DNA of 64,000 bases from NCBI GenBank assembly GCA_009667805.1, contig CM019063.1:194598954-194662953 (forward strand). The letters are read 5' to 3'. A model generated the notes under the pieces. The model ran no database searches. It worked only from the letters and a program-made list of their open reading frames with translations, and was not told where the DNA came from. The DNA comes from Leptobrachium leishanense. Taxonomy: Eukaryota > Chordata > Amphibia > Anura > Megophryidae. Below are positions 33,261-46,020 of this stretch, piece after piece. Numbering within the stretch: position 1 is the stretch's first letter; each line of letters starts with the position of its first letter. Both the position numbers and the translations under genes were made by a program.

Positions 33261-33594
33261 GGCTGGCGTCAGACGAGTGTATTTGAAGAGCAGAAGGAAC
33301 GTCTGTGAAAGTGCATGTTCCTTCCACTCGATGCCCATCTGGCCAGCTCTCTGAGTGCGCTCGGCGCTGCAAGGCTCGATCCTCCTATGGAGAATCGCGC
33401 TTCGCAGCTCCGTCAATACGCGTACTAGTGCTTTGACGGAGAGGGCGGCTTCACGGACGCAGCACGGCTGCTGTTACACACGCAATTCCTGTGGGCGCAA
33501 CAGCGTGTGGCTGGCCCCATTGCAGCATCTCAATAGTGCGGACGCCAGAAGGCACATCAGTACAGGTGCATAGTGGGCTCGTCTGACGCCAGCC
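33261..33594. mobile_element. Harbinger MITE, complete
   Basis: 334 bases with ends GGCTGGCGTCAGACGAG and CTCGTCTGACGCCAGCC, a perfect 17-base inverted repeat. Flanks TAA and TTA fit a mutated 3-bp TWA duplication. It begins 87 bases after a MORC2 exon. Family members in the window: 28,905-29,143, 52,716-53,019, and with shared ends 45,488-48,291 and 50,195-51,201. Confidence 0.82.
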
Positions 33595-34559
33595 TTAAGA
33601 ATCAAGGGTCTTTAATGTCAATGCATTTATGACGGAACAGTTCCGTCGTTGGTCCTTAAAGATGTGGGTTTATTCCTTTTAGCTTGTGTTTCCACTTGAA
33701 CCAGGTCTTTGTAACAACTAACATTTCAATGTTCTTGAACCCAGGACATACTTGAAAACGAGTGAAATCTCAATGTATTCTTCCTGGTAAAATACTTTTT
33801 AATTAAATAAATAAGTCAGACTAGCAGTTTTTTCAAGATATTCTTTCATTCACTAAACAAATATTAAGTTGTTAAAATTGTTCAGTGTCTCGGCACTCGT
33901 TGGAAAAAGGCCAAGTAAGGTGCCATTCCCAACTTCCTATTGTAAGTCCTATAGTAAACCTGACCAGCGTGCATAGCACATCCCCTCTCTGGAATCCTAT
34001 TGTGACCAGGTGAGGCAGGACCTCGCCTGCCATTCCAGTTAAGTGGTTATTAAAATATGTATAAGTAAAATAAAATCTGCTGATTTTAAAAAAAAAAAAA
34101 AAGTTCACATACATACCTGCTCCACTACGCTCCCCCGCCGTACGTCTGCTCCGCTTTTTTATTTTATTTTAGTTTTCCGGTTATGTGTGAATCATCACAC
34201 AGCGGCAGCCTGCTCTGAGCCTATGCAGTTTGTGTAGCTGAACGCTACGCTAATTGCATAAGCTCAAGCTGGCCAAGAGATTCAGAAGTCTGCAACATGC
34301 TTCTGGCGCTGCCTACTTCCTGAATCTATGCTCTTCAGTGCTTCCGAGAGGCACTGAGAACAATTGAATTGCTTGGATCAATGGGAAAGCACCATTGGTC
34401 TCAAGCTATTCAAAAAAGGCCTCCCATGCAATGATTGACACAGGACAGTTATGTGACTATTCTCATCAGTCATGGGGGCATGCCACTGGCACATCCTGGG
34501 GAGCCCTGAGAGCAGCAAGAGATCCTGGGGGGCACTGAGAGCAGCCAGTTCCTGGGAGC
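33595..34559. other. MORC2 intron with old dispersed repeats
   Basis: 33,750-33,815 has the frog-repeat tail CTCAATGTATTCTTCCTGGT plus AAATAAATAAG. The rest, including an A-run at 34,088, is not recognised. Confidence 0.4.
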
Positions 34560-35070
34560 ACTGAACCTGAACCTACGTAACCTGTGTATATCTGGCTCTG
34601 CTAATAGCCAGTGCTTCACCAGCCGCTGACCTCACCACACATCACTGATTGTGACCCCCTCATTCCTGGATCCCTACTGTGACCCTTCATTGTTATCGGC
34701 AACCCTCATTTCTGGACTCTCATCGTGACCCTTCATTGCAACCTCTCTTCATTGTTCCTGATCCTGCTGAACCATCTATGCATGACCTCTGCTCTGGACA
34801 TTGACTACCCCTCTGCCAGCTGCCTGCCACGACCTATGCCTGAACTGACCATTCTTCTGTATTTGCCCCTTTTCTGATACCACGCCTGAATATTGTTGTT
34901 TATACCTCTGCCCTCTCCTCGTTCTGTTTTAATCCAGCAAGTGTGTTTAGTTTATCTGTGCCTCCTGATTTCTGTTTAGTTAACGGTCTTTATCTGTTAT
35001 TCAGTGTTCAGTCCAGTGCCTGTCCTGTCAACCCTCTTTATCTGTTGTTCAGTGTCCAGTCCTGTCTACC

Positions 35071-35983
35071 CATTGGCGTAGCGTGGGGGGGCCTCGGGGG
35101 CGGTCGCCTCGGGCGCAATTTTCTTAGGGGTGAAAAATTTCAAAACCAGTTTGAACCACTAATATTTTCCAGCAGGGATCAGCAAGGTGTCTGGTCATGG
35201 ACACTGGTGTCCGTGAGGGGCCCTTGCACGGGTAGCCGTCAGTTTTGTGGTGCCAGCAGTGACTTAGCACTCAGCATCCAAAAGGGAGGACCAGGACAAA
35301 AAATTCTGGTCCTATCCTGACTCCTCCTTAACGCTGACATGAGTCCCGTGAAGCAGCACTGCATTATTCAACAGAACACCCTGTACCACGTTTGTCAGCC
35401 CCATTGAATCCCTGTGCCAGCCCCCCACCGCTAGCAGGCCTGCAACCGCTTCACAGGAAGGAGGGAGGAAGGCGCCTGCCCTGCAGCACATTTAAAATCC
35501 GGTCCCCACTAAACCCCCTGGACAGCCTCCCTCCCCCCCAGGCCACCAGCAACTCCACGCAGGTAGGCAACACTGTGTAATACCAGAGCAGTGTGACGAA
35601 CACACATTGAGGGGGTACTGGGGGTTACTGGGAGAGAGTGACGGGAGGTTTGGGGAGAGAATGACTAGAGGTACTGGGAGAAAGTGGGGGTACTTGGAGA
35701 GAGAGTGACTGGGGGTACTGGGAGAGATCGACTTGGTAGTGTGAGAGTGGAACTATGTCAGGGTATACTGGGACAGGGTGACTGGTAGCGTGGAGGCATG
35801 TATGTTTCATTTTTTTTTTTATTAGATCAGTATTTTGTTAATATACAATACATGTGCTTGTGGGGTAAGGGAGTCAATACTCTACTGGTGGAAGGGAATT
35901 GGGGTGTGTTACTGTGTCCACAGGTTGGGGGGTGCACAATTCTTGCCTTGCCCCGGGCGCCAACAACCCACGCTGCGCAACTG
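35071..35983. mobile_element. hAT-like non-autonomous element with exact 8-bp target duplication
   Basis: 913 bases with ends CATTGGCGTAGCGTG and CACGCTGCGCAACTG. The flanks TGTCTACC at 35,063-35,070 and 35,984-35,991 are identical, the best hAT-type 8-bp duplication in the MORC2 introns. Subterminal GGCCTCGGGGGCGGTCGCC and CCCCGGGCGCCAA are related. The core holds a decayed tandem repeat. No transposase. Confidence 0.85.
35605..35795 (+). repeat. Decayed ~24-32-bp tandem repeat
   Basis: Seven or so copies of a G-rich unit like GGGGGTACTGGGAGAGAGTG ACT, imperfect in length and spelling, at the core of the hAT-like element. Confidence 0.75.
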
Positions 35984-36172
35984 TGTCTACCCCCTTCCTG
36001 TCCAATATATTGTGTCTCTAGTAGGCTTTTATTAGGTGTCCCCTTCCTGGTTTACTCCCGTGTTTCCTTATTTAATAAACCTTTAATTTCTTCAAACTCT
36101 TACATACCTGCCTCACTCCAATCTGTAACTGCACATTGGGCTTCAATCTGCAACCCCGTGTAATGAGGCGTG

Positions 36173-36692
36173 ACATTCAGTGCCATTGAACAACAAAGTA
36201 CCACTGTACACTGGTTGCGAAATCACTGATCTAGTGCATAAATTGAACTCTTCGGATTAATTTATGCCTTCAAAGGCAATTCATCGAATCATCCTAACAA
36301 ACTTTCTTACCTTGGTTTGATCTTTTGGCAAAAGGGTCCATTTTCTTACCTTATTTCGCAAACCTTTATAACAGAAGTAATTTTTGCACTTTGTCTTGGA
36401 AGGATGCTTGTCTAAATCCACAGACCTTTTGAGTAGCCACTACAGGCCCTAAGCTGCTAACTACATGCCTGCTTAGTAGACTGCTTATGCTAAAACGGTG
36501 CAAAACCTTTTTCATTGTAATCAGAGTTGTAAGCAAGCTGACAGTTACACCAATTTATATATCTTTGCCCATCTGGACAGTGCTCCCTATCAAAATATGT
36601 ATTTTTATTTATAGATTTTTATTTTTTTTTCCTTTTTGTTAAAATTGCTCCTTAAGTTCCAATCATTGCTTCGGTCCTCTTTTGTCCTGTAG
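36173..36692. other. MORC2 intron, nothing recognised
   Basis: AT-rich, ending in the acceptor TTTTGTCCTGTAG. Confidence 0.5.
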
Positions 36693-36881
36693 AAAGAATA
36701 TTTCAAGCAATATGAGGTGGGGTTGCAGAACCTTTGCAATTCTTATCAGAACAGAGCAGATGGCAGAGCCAAGGCCTCGGCAGAAAACCTTCGCAACACT
36801 GAGAAAAAGCTAAGAGAATCCGAGGAAAAGTTACAAAAACTGAGGACCAACATAGTGTCTCTTCTACAGAAAGTACAGGAG
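36693..36881 (+). CDS. MORC2: MORC2 exon 9 of window: C-terminal coiled coil
   Basis: 189 bases, 63 codons, phase 0, from TGTCCTGTAG to [31 protein letters not shown], then [20 protein letters not shown], then [20 protein letters not shown]. Heptad-spaced Leu/Ile and dense Glu/Lys mark the C-terminal dimerising coiled coil. The spelling is very close to mammalian MORC2. Confidence 0.95.
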
Positions 36882-38953
36882 GTGAGAGGGATACAAATTG
36901 AGTTGGACTTTGCATTGTGATCCAGTAAAGCAGATTGACGGCAAACTTGCCAGCCGCAGTATCTTATTTATGGTTTTAGAGATGCATAACTATTTATTGG
37001 TTTTTACTCTTTACACTAGGTTGCTGTTCGTAGTATTTTTTCCATTGAGCGAAAAGGTTTTTTTCAAAATAAAAATTGTGAATGTTTTTCTAATTAAGCA
37101 GAGATTACTTCACTTGAAATTTTTTTTCATTTTACCCTCAGATTTCATTTCAGATCAGATTCAAAAACCGATGTGGGCATGGTTACTTTTTAAATTGTCC
37201 TTTGTGTCCTGCTGCACCCTTCTGAACTATATAAACCTCTGATAATAATCAGCCGGCAAATATTGTCTGCAAACTTTGAAAACCAGATTTTGTCCTTTGT
37301 GATTTAAAGCACACTCCAGACAGGAATAGAGCGAGGGTATGATTTGTTGTATGTGACAACTCAAATAAGCAAGCAATTTTTGACATGTGAAAAAATTATA
37401 TCCTGGATGTATAAAAGGCATTATTCAGCCTCTATACCTTTCAAATACAATGCAGATAGCTAGAAACTATGGGTAGCTCTAAAGAGATACTTTATTCAAC
37501 ACCTTTAAGACCTTTCGTTTATTCACCATTTCTATTAAAGTTAGACTTTCTGATATGAATTTTGTTTGCTTGACACTTTAATTGTTTTAGATCCCAAATA
37601 TTTGGAAAGGAGTAGCTTGTGTGAGGTGGTGATTATAATGGAAGTATTGGATCTTTTAGTCTCATTTGGTAAAATATTGCATGTTGGAAAACATGTAGAT
37701 CTGTTAAAATCCAAGGTACATAATGTTTAAGTTTCTATTCATAAATCATGCATTACATTTTTATTTTTGTACTCTGCAATTCAATTTTATTTGTTGTATA
37801 CCACCAAAGATGTGTATACTCAGATTAATCTTATATCTCACTAGTAAACTTGAGCAATGGGTTGAGATTACCCTCTTCGCATATGGAGAACAAAAAACAT
37901 GTCCATGAGAACAATGGATAGATTTTATTTTTTGCACTCTAGCCACTATCACCAAATTAATTGGTTATGAAGTGTAAGGTGGGTACCCTTCCCTAGTGTC
38001 AAAGCAGGTGGTTTCTACCAAACAGTCTTGCAGAGTCTCAGCATCACACAAGATGTGCAGTGATCAATCGTGCCAGTGTAATTAAATACACCAACCTTCT
38101 TCGTTTTTTAGTTTATAGGGCCAATTTCATGTATCTCAAATGTAAAATAATGTGCTACATTACACAGCATGAAATTGTGCTTATTGACATTTCGTAAGCG
38201 TCTTTGAAGACTTATTTTATCAGGGCAGAAGTGTTTCAAACTGTTGACTCGCTATGTAACGTTGGCTGGAGCCTGTTGTCTGCTTCCCATTTTGTCTCAG
38301 TGACCCAAGCAGCCATGTATCATTCATAAAAAAGAAACGCTTTAAAATAATGTATCCAAATTACTCTTCATGCTGCTTCGTGATTCATTCCAACTCACTG
38401 CAAAATTGCTCCTCTAGATCAATATGCATGGCCGAAAAAATACGCATAGCCAGCACTACATAAACTAGAAGATGAAAGTAAAATCTGTCATTTCATGTCT
38501 TGTGAGAATCTACAGTAGCCAGCCTGGACCCTGGGAACACTGGCAAAAGAGGACAGAGCATTCATCTTTAATTTATTTTACTCTTAATATATTGTGTTTG
38601 TCTTTCCAGTACAATTAACTAGGATGTAGGAGCCCTGTGGTCAAGATTTCAATAGCTTCTGTTCAGATTTCACGTCTTTTAAAGCTTTGGCTGTCAATAT
38701 TAGAGTAGTTGTTACAGTACTGTAGTGAAAATGATCTACATACAGCAACATCTGTTTTCTCAAACCATTCCATTTTCCATGCAGACCACAATGTGAATTA
38801 CTGAATTACTTTTCATGCTGCTTGATCCTTTGATTCAAGACGCTAGGTCTAGTGCTGTTCCTAATAATCCTTGTCTGCAGAAACTAGTTACTCTAATATT
38901 CACCTGTGGTCACATTGGAATGATTGATAACCTGCTCCTCTCACTCACTCTAG
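36882..38953. other. Last MORC2 intron
   Basis: About 2.1 kb. At 37,975-38,130 a stretch (GGTACCCTTCCCTAGTGTCA, TTTCTACCAAACAGTC) reads like an old frog interspersed repeat. A ribozyme-like relic lies at 38,189-38,224. No other element recognised. Confidence 0.45.
38189..38224 (-). ncRNA. Hammerhead-ribozyme-like relic
   Basis: On the - strand: CCTGATAAAAT, then AAGTC and GACGCTT arms around TTCAAA, then ACGAAATG. CUGAURA and GAAA are in hammerhead order with a foldable stem II. Core changes make activity unlikely. Confidence 0.3.
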
Positions 38954-39022
38954 GATATAGATCTAAATACAGACGACGAGCTGGATGCTTACATTGAAGA
39001 CCTGATTACAAGAGGAGACTAA
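38954..39022 (+). CDS. MORC2: MORC2 terminal coding exon
   Basis: 69 bases from CACTCTAG to the TAA at 39,020-39,022. It encodes DIDLNTDDELDAYIEDLITR GD and the stop. The acidic tail TDDELDAYIEDLIT.GD is the conserved MORC2 C-terminus, so the reading frame through all ten exons ends where the family does. Confidence 0.96.
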   Translation, partial: DIDLNTDDELDAYIEDLITRGD

Positions 39023-40391
39023 ACAGGTCAAAGCTGATTTTGTCAACAAAGTTCTTGGAGAGCAGAGGAAACCACTACCTTGTCGGTGGATTTGAAGACC
39101 GGAGGGGGCTGGCCAGTACCGCTTAGGTGGCTGAAGCAGTGTTTGCTGTCAATATTTCAATGTCATTTTTTTATAGTGTTCCTTTTTATATACAGGGCAT
39201 GTGCTGTTAAGTTTTAAAAATTGTAGTTCATGAACTTGTTTTTGTTTATAAATATTTATTTTTTAAAAGAAATTGATGCCATGCATGAGTGGTTTGATTT
39301 GTTGCTGTGTTGTCGTTTATGGTGTGAGTAGTAGAATGCGGATACACGAGCAAAAACATGGATTATTTTCATTTATTGTTTGAGATATGACAACTATCAG
39401 CAAATCGGAGTGAAGGTTGTCTAGTTTATTTAACCCATTGATACAGGACAGGCAGTATGAATTATTGCGGTGTAACAGTCTGACAGTTAATATACTTTTA
39501 AGTGGACACATTAACTTGTCTGGTTGTTTAGGAAACCTGTCTCGTTACAGCTTTTTCTGGCATTTGTCTTGTGTCTCTGTCGTCCGCCCCCCCCCCCCAA
39601 GTGTGCCAGTTTGGCAGTGACCTAATCTGTTTGATTGAATGTTGTGTGCAGTTATTAGGAGTTGGGACCAAAGCAGATGTTTCACAGCTACCTTTGGAAT
39701 AGTAAACGAAAAGGGGGCAGGTTCTTATAAGCTACCCACTGAAACTAGCCTCAAAGTATCTAAAACCATCCTGTATAAGTGGATTAAAGGATCACTCTTA
39801 TTATTATAGAAACCTTTTTGTATGATCTGGCTTGCTATCCTGCCCATACATTTTAATGAGTTTAGGAGATCAGATTCAAAGCAATAGTCCACATGCAAAG
39901 GTAACAGAAACCACCAGCCTCGGCAACCCTTACCCATTGGATTTTTATGGCTGTAATCCTGGAAGGTTTATGTTGTCAAATAACAATCTGATGAAATGGA
40001 GACTTTCTGTGAATATTTACTCTGGAAAAAGAACTCCAATAATGCAAAGCATTCTTTTGTACCCATTGTACATTTTGCAATCAATTTTGGCAGTCACTTT
40101 AAAATGCATCAACACTAAATGCACTTTGTAGCCAGTGAATTCACCATTTGGTCTTCAAAACAAGCAGAGTAAGAATATTCTGGACCACATGTTCTCAAAG
40201 TGTTGTCTTCTGTTTATTATCATAGGTATCACACTTTTGCCATGCTTCTAATTGGTAAACATCGTCCTCTGTGTGCTGTATGAGCCCTGGTTTCCAAAAT
40301 CAAAACATACATACTAAAACGTCCAGTGAAATAATCAGCCTGATCCCATTTTTTTTTTTTTCTACCCTTAATTTCAGTTGCCTTTAATAAA
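39023..40391 (+). other. MORC2: MORC2 3' untranslated region (extent inferred)
   Basis: AT-rich and free of recognisable repeats, unlike the introns. The end is not fixed by the sequence. The first canonical AATAAA is at 40,386-40,391; earlier sites have only variants such as ATTAAA at 39,783. Confidence 0.45.
40386..40391 (+). terminator. Candidate poly-A signal AATAAA
   Basis: First canonical AATAAA downstream of the MORC2 stop, 1.36 kb away, followed by an A run and TTGAAAGTTG. Use by MORC2 is an inference. Confidence 0.35.
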
Positions 40392-40582
40392 AAAAAGTCT
40401 CTTGAAAGTTGAACAAAAAGAGGGGTATGGTGCAGAAAGTAAGAGCTAAAAGGGAATTTAGAATTTCATTTACTCACACTCTTGGTACTGAACGGGGGTT
40501 TTCAAAAATGTAAGCACACAAAGGGAAGACCGATCGCCATAAATGTGAAATGCTGTCTAGCATGGGCAATCTACAAAAGTGT

Positions 40583-41204
40583 ATACCGTAGATACTTGAG
40601 TATAGCGCGACCCGAATATAACGCGATGGATAGAGAATTATTGTGGAAATGAGAGAATACTCAAGGATTGAAATATAACACGAGCAGAATTATAAACGTA
40701 TACTGTACCGGAAAACAAAATTCTTTGAGGTTCTCTTAACACAGTCAGGACACCCCTCAGACCGGGATGCTCTGCTCTAAAATGGTTATAGTTGTGAAGT
40801 ATGAAGCACCGCCGGCCACCCGTCTTCTTTACTTGTGATAAGATGGCCGGCATTCACCGATAGCCAGGAGGTGCAGTGTTTAACTCCGGCTCCAGCAGGC
40901 AGGCTCAACTACTGCATCATTGAGCAAGGGTGCATGCTCTGTTTTAAGCCAAACTTGAATGATTTTTGAAAGCGTGCCCTCTGCCCATGATGGATCCCAC
41001 CTCTCCCAAATCTGGGAGTTCCTGAAGTGTTTGCGGGCACCAGGAAGCCCACATTCAATTCAGGGAGACTTGGGATCCCTAAGCAAGTAAAGTGTTTTTT
41101 TTTTTACTACACGCAATGCAGATGTCTCTACTATAACACGACCTCTCCCAATTTAAAGGTAAATTTGTCACAAATCTAGCGGTATACTCGTATCTCTACA
41201 ATAT
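40583..41204. mobile_element. MITE with ATACCGTAGATACTTGAGTA-like ends
   Basis: The left end ATACCGTAGATACTTGAGTA and the reverse complement of the right end (ATATTGTAGAGATACGAGTA) are alike, followed inward by TATAGCGCGACC / TATAACACGACC motifs. This terminal type (GAGTATA..CGACC) is common in vertebrate non-autonomous DNA elements. No coding capacity. Confidence 0.55.
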
Positions 41205-41512
41205 GTTAAATGGTAAAAGTATCTAATAAAGCCAAAATTGCAAGAACTCCTCCCCCCCTTCCCTGTAAACATTTACAGCATGTAGAAGTAACTCCCTAAG
41301 CATCGGCATATATTGATACACTGCATACGATATACAAAAAATGTTATATGCACAAATAAACCACAGTACGGGAAAGTGTTCAAAGGAAAGTTTAAAAAAA
41401 AAAAAGGTAGCAAGTATGTTGGTTGAAACACGTAATTACTGATTAAAAAAGTAAACCCATAGATTGAAGACTTCATACATCCACGTGGATTGAGGATGCG
41501 GCACATACACTA

Positions 41513-42661
41513 GATTGCCAAAAGTATTCGCTCACCTGCCTTGACTCGCATATGAATTTAAGTGACCTCCCATTCCTAATCCATAGGGTTCAATATGACG
41601 TCGGTCCACCCTTTGCAGCTAGAACAGCTTCAACTCTTCTGGGAAGGCTGTCCACAAGGTTTAGGAATGTGTTTATGGGAATTTTTGACCATTCTTCCAG
41701 AAGCGCATTTGTGAGGTCACACACTGATGTTGGACGAGAAGGCCTGGCTCTCAGTCTCCGCTCTAATTCATCCCAAAGGTGTTCTATCGGGTTGAGGTCA
41801 GGACTCTGTGAAGACCAGTCAAGTTCATCCACAGCAGACTCTGTCATCCATGTCTTTATGGACCTTGCTTTGTGCACTGGTGTACAGTCATGTTGGAAGA
41901 GGAAGGGGCCAGCTCCAAACTGTTTCCCACAAAGTTGGGAGCATGGAATTGTCCAAAATGTCTTGGTATGCTGAAGCATTGAGTTCCTTTCACTGGAACT
42001 AAGGAGTCAAGCCCAGCTCCTGAAAAACAACCCCACTCCATACTTTACACTTGGCACAATGCAGTCAGACAAGTACCGTTCTCCTGGCAACCGCCAAACC
42101 CAGACTCGTCCATCAGATTGCCAGATGGAGAAGCACGATTTGTCACTCCAGAGTCCAGTGGCGGCGTGCTTTATACCACTGCATCCGACGCTTTGCATTG
42201 CACTTGGTGATGTATGGCTTGGATGCAGCTGCTCGGCCATGGAAACCCATTCCATGAAGCTCTCTGCGCACTGTTCTTGAGCTAATCTGAAGGCCACGTG
42301 AAGTTTGAGGTCTGACTCTGCATAAAGTTGGCAACCTCTTCGCACTATGCGCCTCAGCATCCGCTGACCCTGCTCCGTCAGTTTACGTGGCCTACCACTA
42401 CGTGGCTGAGTTGCTGTCGTTCCCAAACCCTTCCACATACTTATAATACAGTTGACTGTGGAATATTTAGGAGCGAGGAAATGTCACGACTGGATTTGTT
42501 GCACAGGTGGCATCCTATCCGTTCCACGCTGGAATTCACTGAGCTGAGAGCGACCCAGTCTGTATGCCTAGCTGCTTGATTTTATACACCTGTGGCCAAG
42601 GAAGTGATTGGAACACCTGATTCTGATTATTTGGATGGGTGAGCGAATACTTTTGGCAATA
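41513..42661 (-). mobile_element. Tc1/mariner element, complete length but dead
   Basis: Ends GATTGCCAAAAGTATTCGCT and AGCGAATACTTTTGGCAATA are near-perfect inverted repeats flanked by TA dinucleotides. 1.15 kb is right for a Tc1-type element with one transposase gene on the - strand. It lies about 1.1 kb beyond the candidate MORC2 poly-A signal. Confidence 0.88.
41590..42500 (-). pseudogene. Tc1 transposase, DD34E, frameshifted
   Basis: N-terminal part from 42,438: [20 protein letters not shown] has the GRPR hinge between the two helix-turn-helix domains. The first catalytic Asp is in [19 protein letters not shown]. After frame changes near 42,030, 41,979-41,590 gives FQHDCTPVHKARSIKTWM (second Asp) and SPDLNPIEHLWDELERRL (Glu). 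Exactly 34 residues separate the last two, the DD34E signature of Tc1. At least two frameshifts separate the parts. Confidence 0.87.
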
Positions 42662-43689
42662 TATTGTATGTTAAACCTGTACAGCTGAGTCAGGAAGAAA
42701 TTTATTGTGATGAAGGTAAGTAGTACATGGTTTGATTAGAATATTTGTTTGCAATGTCGTGTAGTTAAAGGTTTTGTCAGTGCAATGATGGAAAGTCTAC
42801 ATTTTAAGCCTTCGGGGCAATTATTTGCTTCCTTGCTCTTTACCACAAAACCACCTACAATGATATTTTAATATTTAGAACAATTGTAAGGGAGATCTTG
42901 CTTAACGTCTGAATAAAAGGAATTGTACTAAATGAAGAACCAAAATATGCAAAACTGGAATGAACACCCAAACTTCCAAAATCAGTTGGACCAACTAGAG
43001 AATAGCAAAACGATTTTACAAAATATCAAGCCCTTGCCTGGTCGACGAAGTCCCTTGCCTTGAACTAGTAATAAACCCATAAACGTTGTGAATGTTGCGG
43101 ATTATACAGTAATGCATCAACATGATTTAATGGGAATAGGGGCCTCATGTATCTGTTGGCAGCAATACTGACCTGTCCCCTTTATGTGTATTGTAGAATT
43201 GTCCTGTCTTTACCCATTGCACAGCACTGCGGAATGTGTTGGCGCTTAATAAATAGTATAACCAGGGAGAACTCAAGCAAGTGGTAGAAACATTCACACA
43301 TTAATCAAGTCAGACTTCTATTGCAACACAATGCTCAGACTCATTAGCTTGTTTAAATGAACTCTACTGCAAAGAGTATCCCTTTTTTGCCCTTAAATAA
43401 GTGGGCAGAGGCTGTCTGTCCAGTTACCTTTTAAAGTTTGTGGTTTTTTTTACCCAATTGTTCTTACCTTTTTGTCCCTCACCTCGCGCAGCTCCTCTTC
43501 GGCTCAGGAACTCCAACACAAGGAGGTCTGAGGTTTTCTGCACGGTGGGTGGGGGGTGTCACTCTTCACATCCTAACCATTTAAAAAATATAAAGTGGTC
43601 AGGGTGTGTACAGCATTCCTTTTAAAACTGTTGTACCAGCTTTTCATGCCAATGACCTACAGGCTTAAAAGTAACATTGTGCAGATCAT
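42662..43689. other. Intergenic, one dispersed-repeat fragment
   Basis: 43,205-43,262 carries GCACAGCACTGCGGAATGTG TTGGCGCTTAATAAATA, the end of the widespread anuran repeat whose complement appears at 59,413-59,500. Otherwise nothing recognised. Confidence 0.45.
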
Positions 43690-45487
43690 ATGCAAACTTT
43701 AATTTTCATTGTTATTTGAACTAGCATAAACAATAGAAACAGGAAAGCATAAAAAGTTAACTTTGTTTGCGTGACAAAATAACAATAAGAAGCCCAAGGA
43801 CGAGAATTGTACATAACTCCTTTTTCCAGGATATGTGGGCAGGTTATTAGCCCTTTGGAACATTTCTGTATAATGGAACACCCCCGCCAATGTAAAACAC
43901 TTTGCGCTTGGAGGGCACCATAACAGGGCCGGGCAATAACGGACTTAACCCTCTGGGATTGAGCTGGATGGTAGTGGGTCGAAGATAAAATAGATATGTT
44001 TCTGGATGCTATTGGGAAGTCTAAAGGACATAAAACACAGAATGATCTTTCGTTGTAACCCAGAATTGTCGGAGAACTGGACAGTGCCAAAAATTATGAA
44101 GGAGCAATCCGGAATCGTTCAGTCATCTCCAGCACATCGCCGACGTCCCAGAGATATGAGCTAGCCTATTGGGTGTCAAGTACCATCTGCACAGCAATTT
44201 AAGATGCAACTCGTGGTAGTGATCCTAGCGAATTTATAAACCATCTTCGAGGCGTAAAACCAGTCACTAATGGGAAAGGACAGGTTAAGGTCCCTCTCCC
44301 ATTTGATCATATAAAGCAGTTTTTTTTGCTAGGTCCCGGAGACTGTGATAACAGAAGGATAACTGTATCTGAGAGCATCTCCTGCCTAAGCACATACTAT
44401 GAAAAGCAGTGAGGTCCTTCTCCGAGAATGACGTTATGCCGTGTTGGGTCAGGGCATGTTTGTTGCAAAGGTAGGTAACAAATTCCTTGTTGAGGACACC
44501 AAACTCGAGAAAGTCTGGAAAAGACTTCAGGTCAACTTGTATAAACAGTTAAAAGATATGGGTAATACCTCGCACTAGCCATGGGGTCAAGTGCAAGTCT
44601 GGGATAAATCTACTTAAAATATGTAGGGCCATATTACATAGTTGGTGCTAACTTAACCAGAGCTGTTGTAAACTTACCAGAGCCATTATAGCCTATGGAG
44701 GTTTTAAGTTTACACCTGCTCTGGTTAAGTTCGCACCAACATTGTAATACTGCCCGTAGAGGGGCAAAGCTCATCAATTGAGTATAGTTTCAAACTGACA
44801 TACCCAATTGACGCTGTGAAATAACAGATGGGGATTTTGTCTGCATCCTCCCTTCCATTTTACTCTTGGGCAGTGTTTTGAGCCACATAAAGTTGTGAAT
44901 ATGAAATGGGCGAATCATAGCTTAAGCCAATGGGGGGGCTCACGTGCATACAAGAATGTCAATTATTGGGCTAACGTCTCTATTTCGGACATCAGAAAAA
45001 CCCAGATCCGTTCAGTACTTGGGCATGATAACAGTGTTGGACGAGATTTTAGGGGGTTTTCTCTTCCAATTCTGTGCAAAAAAAACTTTTGTAAATGGTG
45101 TTAAAAAGGTGGGCAGGGATAAAGACGGGGATATTATGGAAGGAGTATAGCATGGAGGCAGGATTACCATTTTAATAGCCGCCATTCATCCCATCCACGA
45201 GGTACTGACTGTGTGCCAACTCTGCAATTGCTGTTCAATGGAAGTGATCAGGGGCGTAAAGTTTGACTTGAGAATGGAACGTCTCAAAGTCGTAAGATTA
45301 ATTCCCAGATATTGTAAGGAGGAAGACCTCCAGTCATAGGGATATACCACTTAGAAGCTTTGGACAGAAGAAGCAGGGACATTTAAAAGGCAAAACTTGT
45401 GTTTTACTCAGGTTTTTATATTGAGAGCGAGCCATAACGGTCCGACAATCTAAAGAAGGGCTGGTAGGGAGGTGCCTGAATGAGGAA
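43690..45487 (-). pseudogene. L1 ORF2 C-terminal region
   Basis: Around 44,330-44,060 the - strand gives YMIKWERDLNLSFPISDWF, RWYLTP.RLAHISGT and, in another frame, LLLHNFWHCPVLRQFW: the typical L1 ORF2 C-terminal W...CP...FW motif. Numerous stops. A 130-bp MITE is inserted at 44,626-44,755. Confidence 0.7.
44626..44755. mobile_element. Short foldback MITE in L1
   Basis: 130 bases with ends GGGCCATATTACATAGTTGG and CCAACATTGTAATACTGCCC and inner CTAACTTAACCAGAGC / CTCTGGTTAAG. Flanks are GTA on both sides, a 3-bp target duplication. The ends resemble those at 12,686 and 55,198. Confidence 0.75.
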
Positions 45488-45676
45488 GGCTAGGGTCAAA
45501 CGAAAGCATTTTTACACGCGAACGTAAAAAAAGTGCGTCCGAACGAATTGACGTATTTTTTCACGGAATTCGCGAAAACGGTCATACGATGCGCATTTTC
45601 GTGTGTGATTTTTTACGGATCTGCAATTAAACGTGTAATCTAATTTACCAAATCAATAGGTGAATCAAAAATTAAG

Positions 45677-46020
45677 GTGAAGGGGTATAAAAAGCCATTT
45701 CGTGGATGGTGGCGTTTCAACAAGATGGATGCACTGCAAGTGTTTGTGTTTGCTGCAACGGGCTACCTGTACCTCCAGCACAAAAGACAACGGCGAACAT
45801 GGCTTCATCCCATCAACACTGCCAGACACACGCATGGCCACTTTGTGACGCTGTACAGGCCACTGCGAGAGAGGGACCCCTTGAAGTTTTTCAACTACAT
45901 GCGGATGTCCATCCCCTCATTCGATGAACTGTTGTCACAGTTACGCGAGCCGCTGACCAAGAGGGACACCAACATGAGGGATGCCATACCACCGGAGGAG
46001 ATGCTGGTCATCACTTTGCG
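45677..46020 (+). pseudogene. Harbinger transposase exon 1
   Basis: ATG at 45,677 gives MKGYKKPFRGWWRFNKMDAL and onward to PLKFFNYMRMSIPSFDELLS and DAIPPEEMLVITLR, the N-terminal region of Harbinger transposases. It ends at TTTGCG/GTAAGT, a strong donor, and joins in frame to the acceptor at 47,180. Open throughout. Confidence 0.85.

Larger units (their letters stand above)
34560..36172 (+). mobile_element. Probable Gypsy-type solo LTR, interrupted by a hAT-like element
   Basis: C/T-rich sequence with repeated 'CCTGA..' motifs, then the poly-A signal AATAAA at 36,073 followed by CTTACATACCTGCCTCACTC and a terminal GGCGTGACA, similar to 3' ends of Ty3/Gypsy LTRs in amphibians. No internal coding region is attached. 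The left limit is uncertain. Confidence 0.45.
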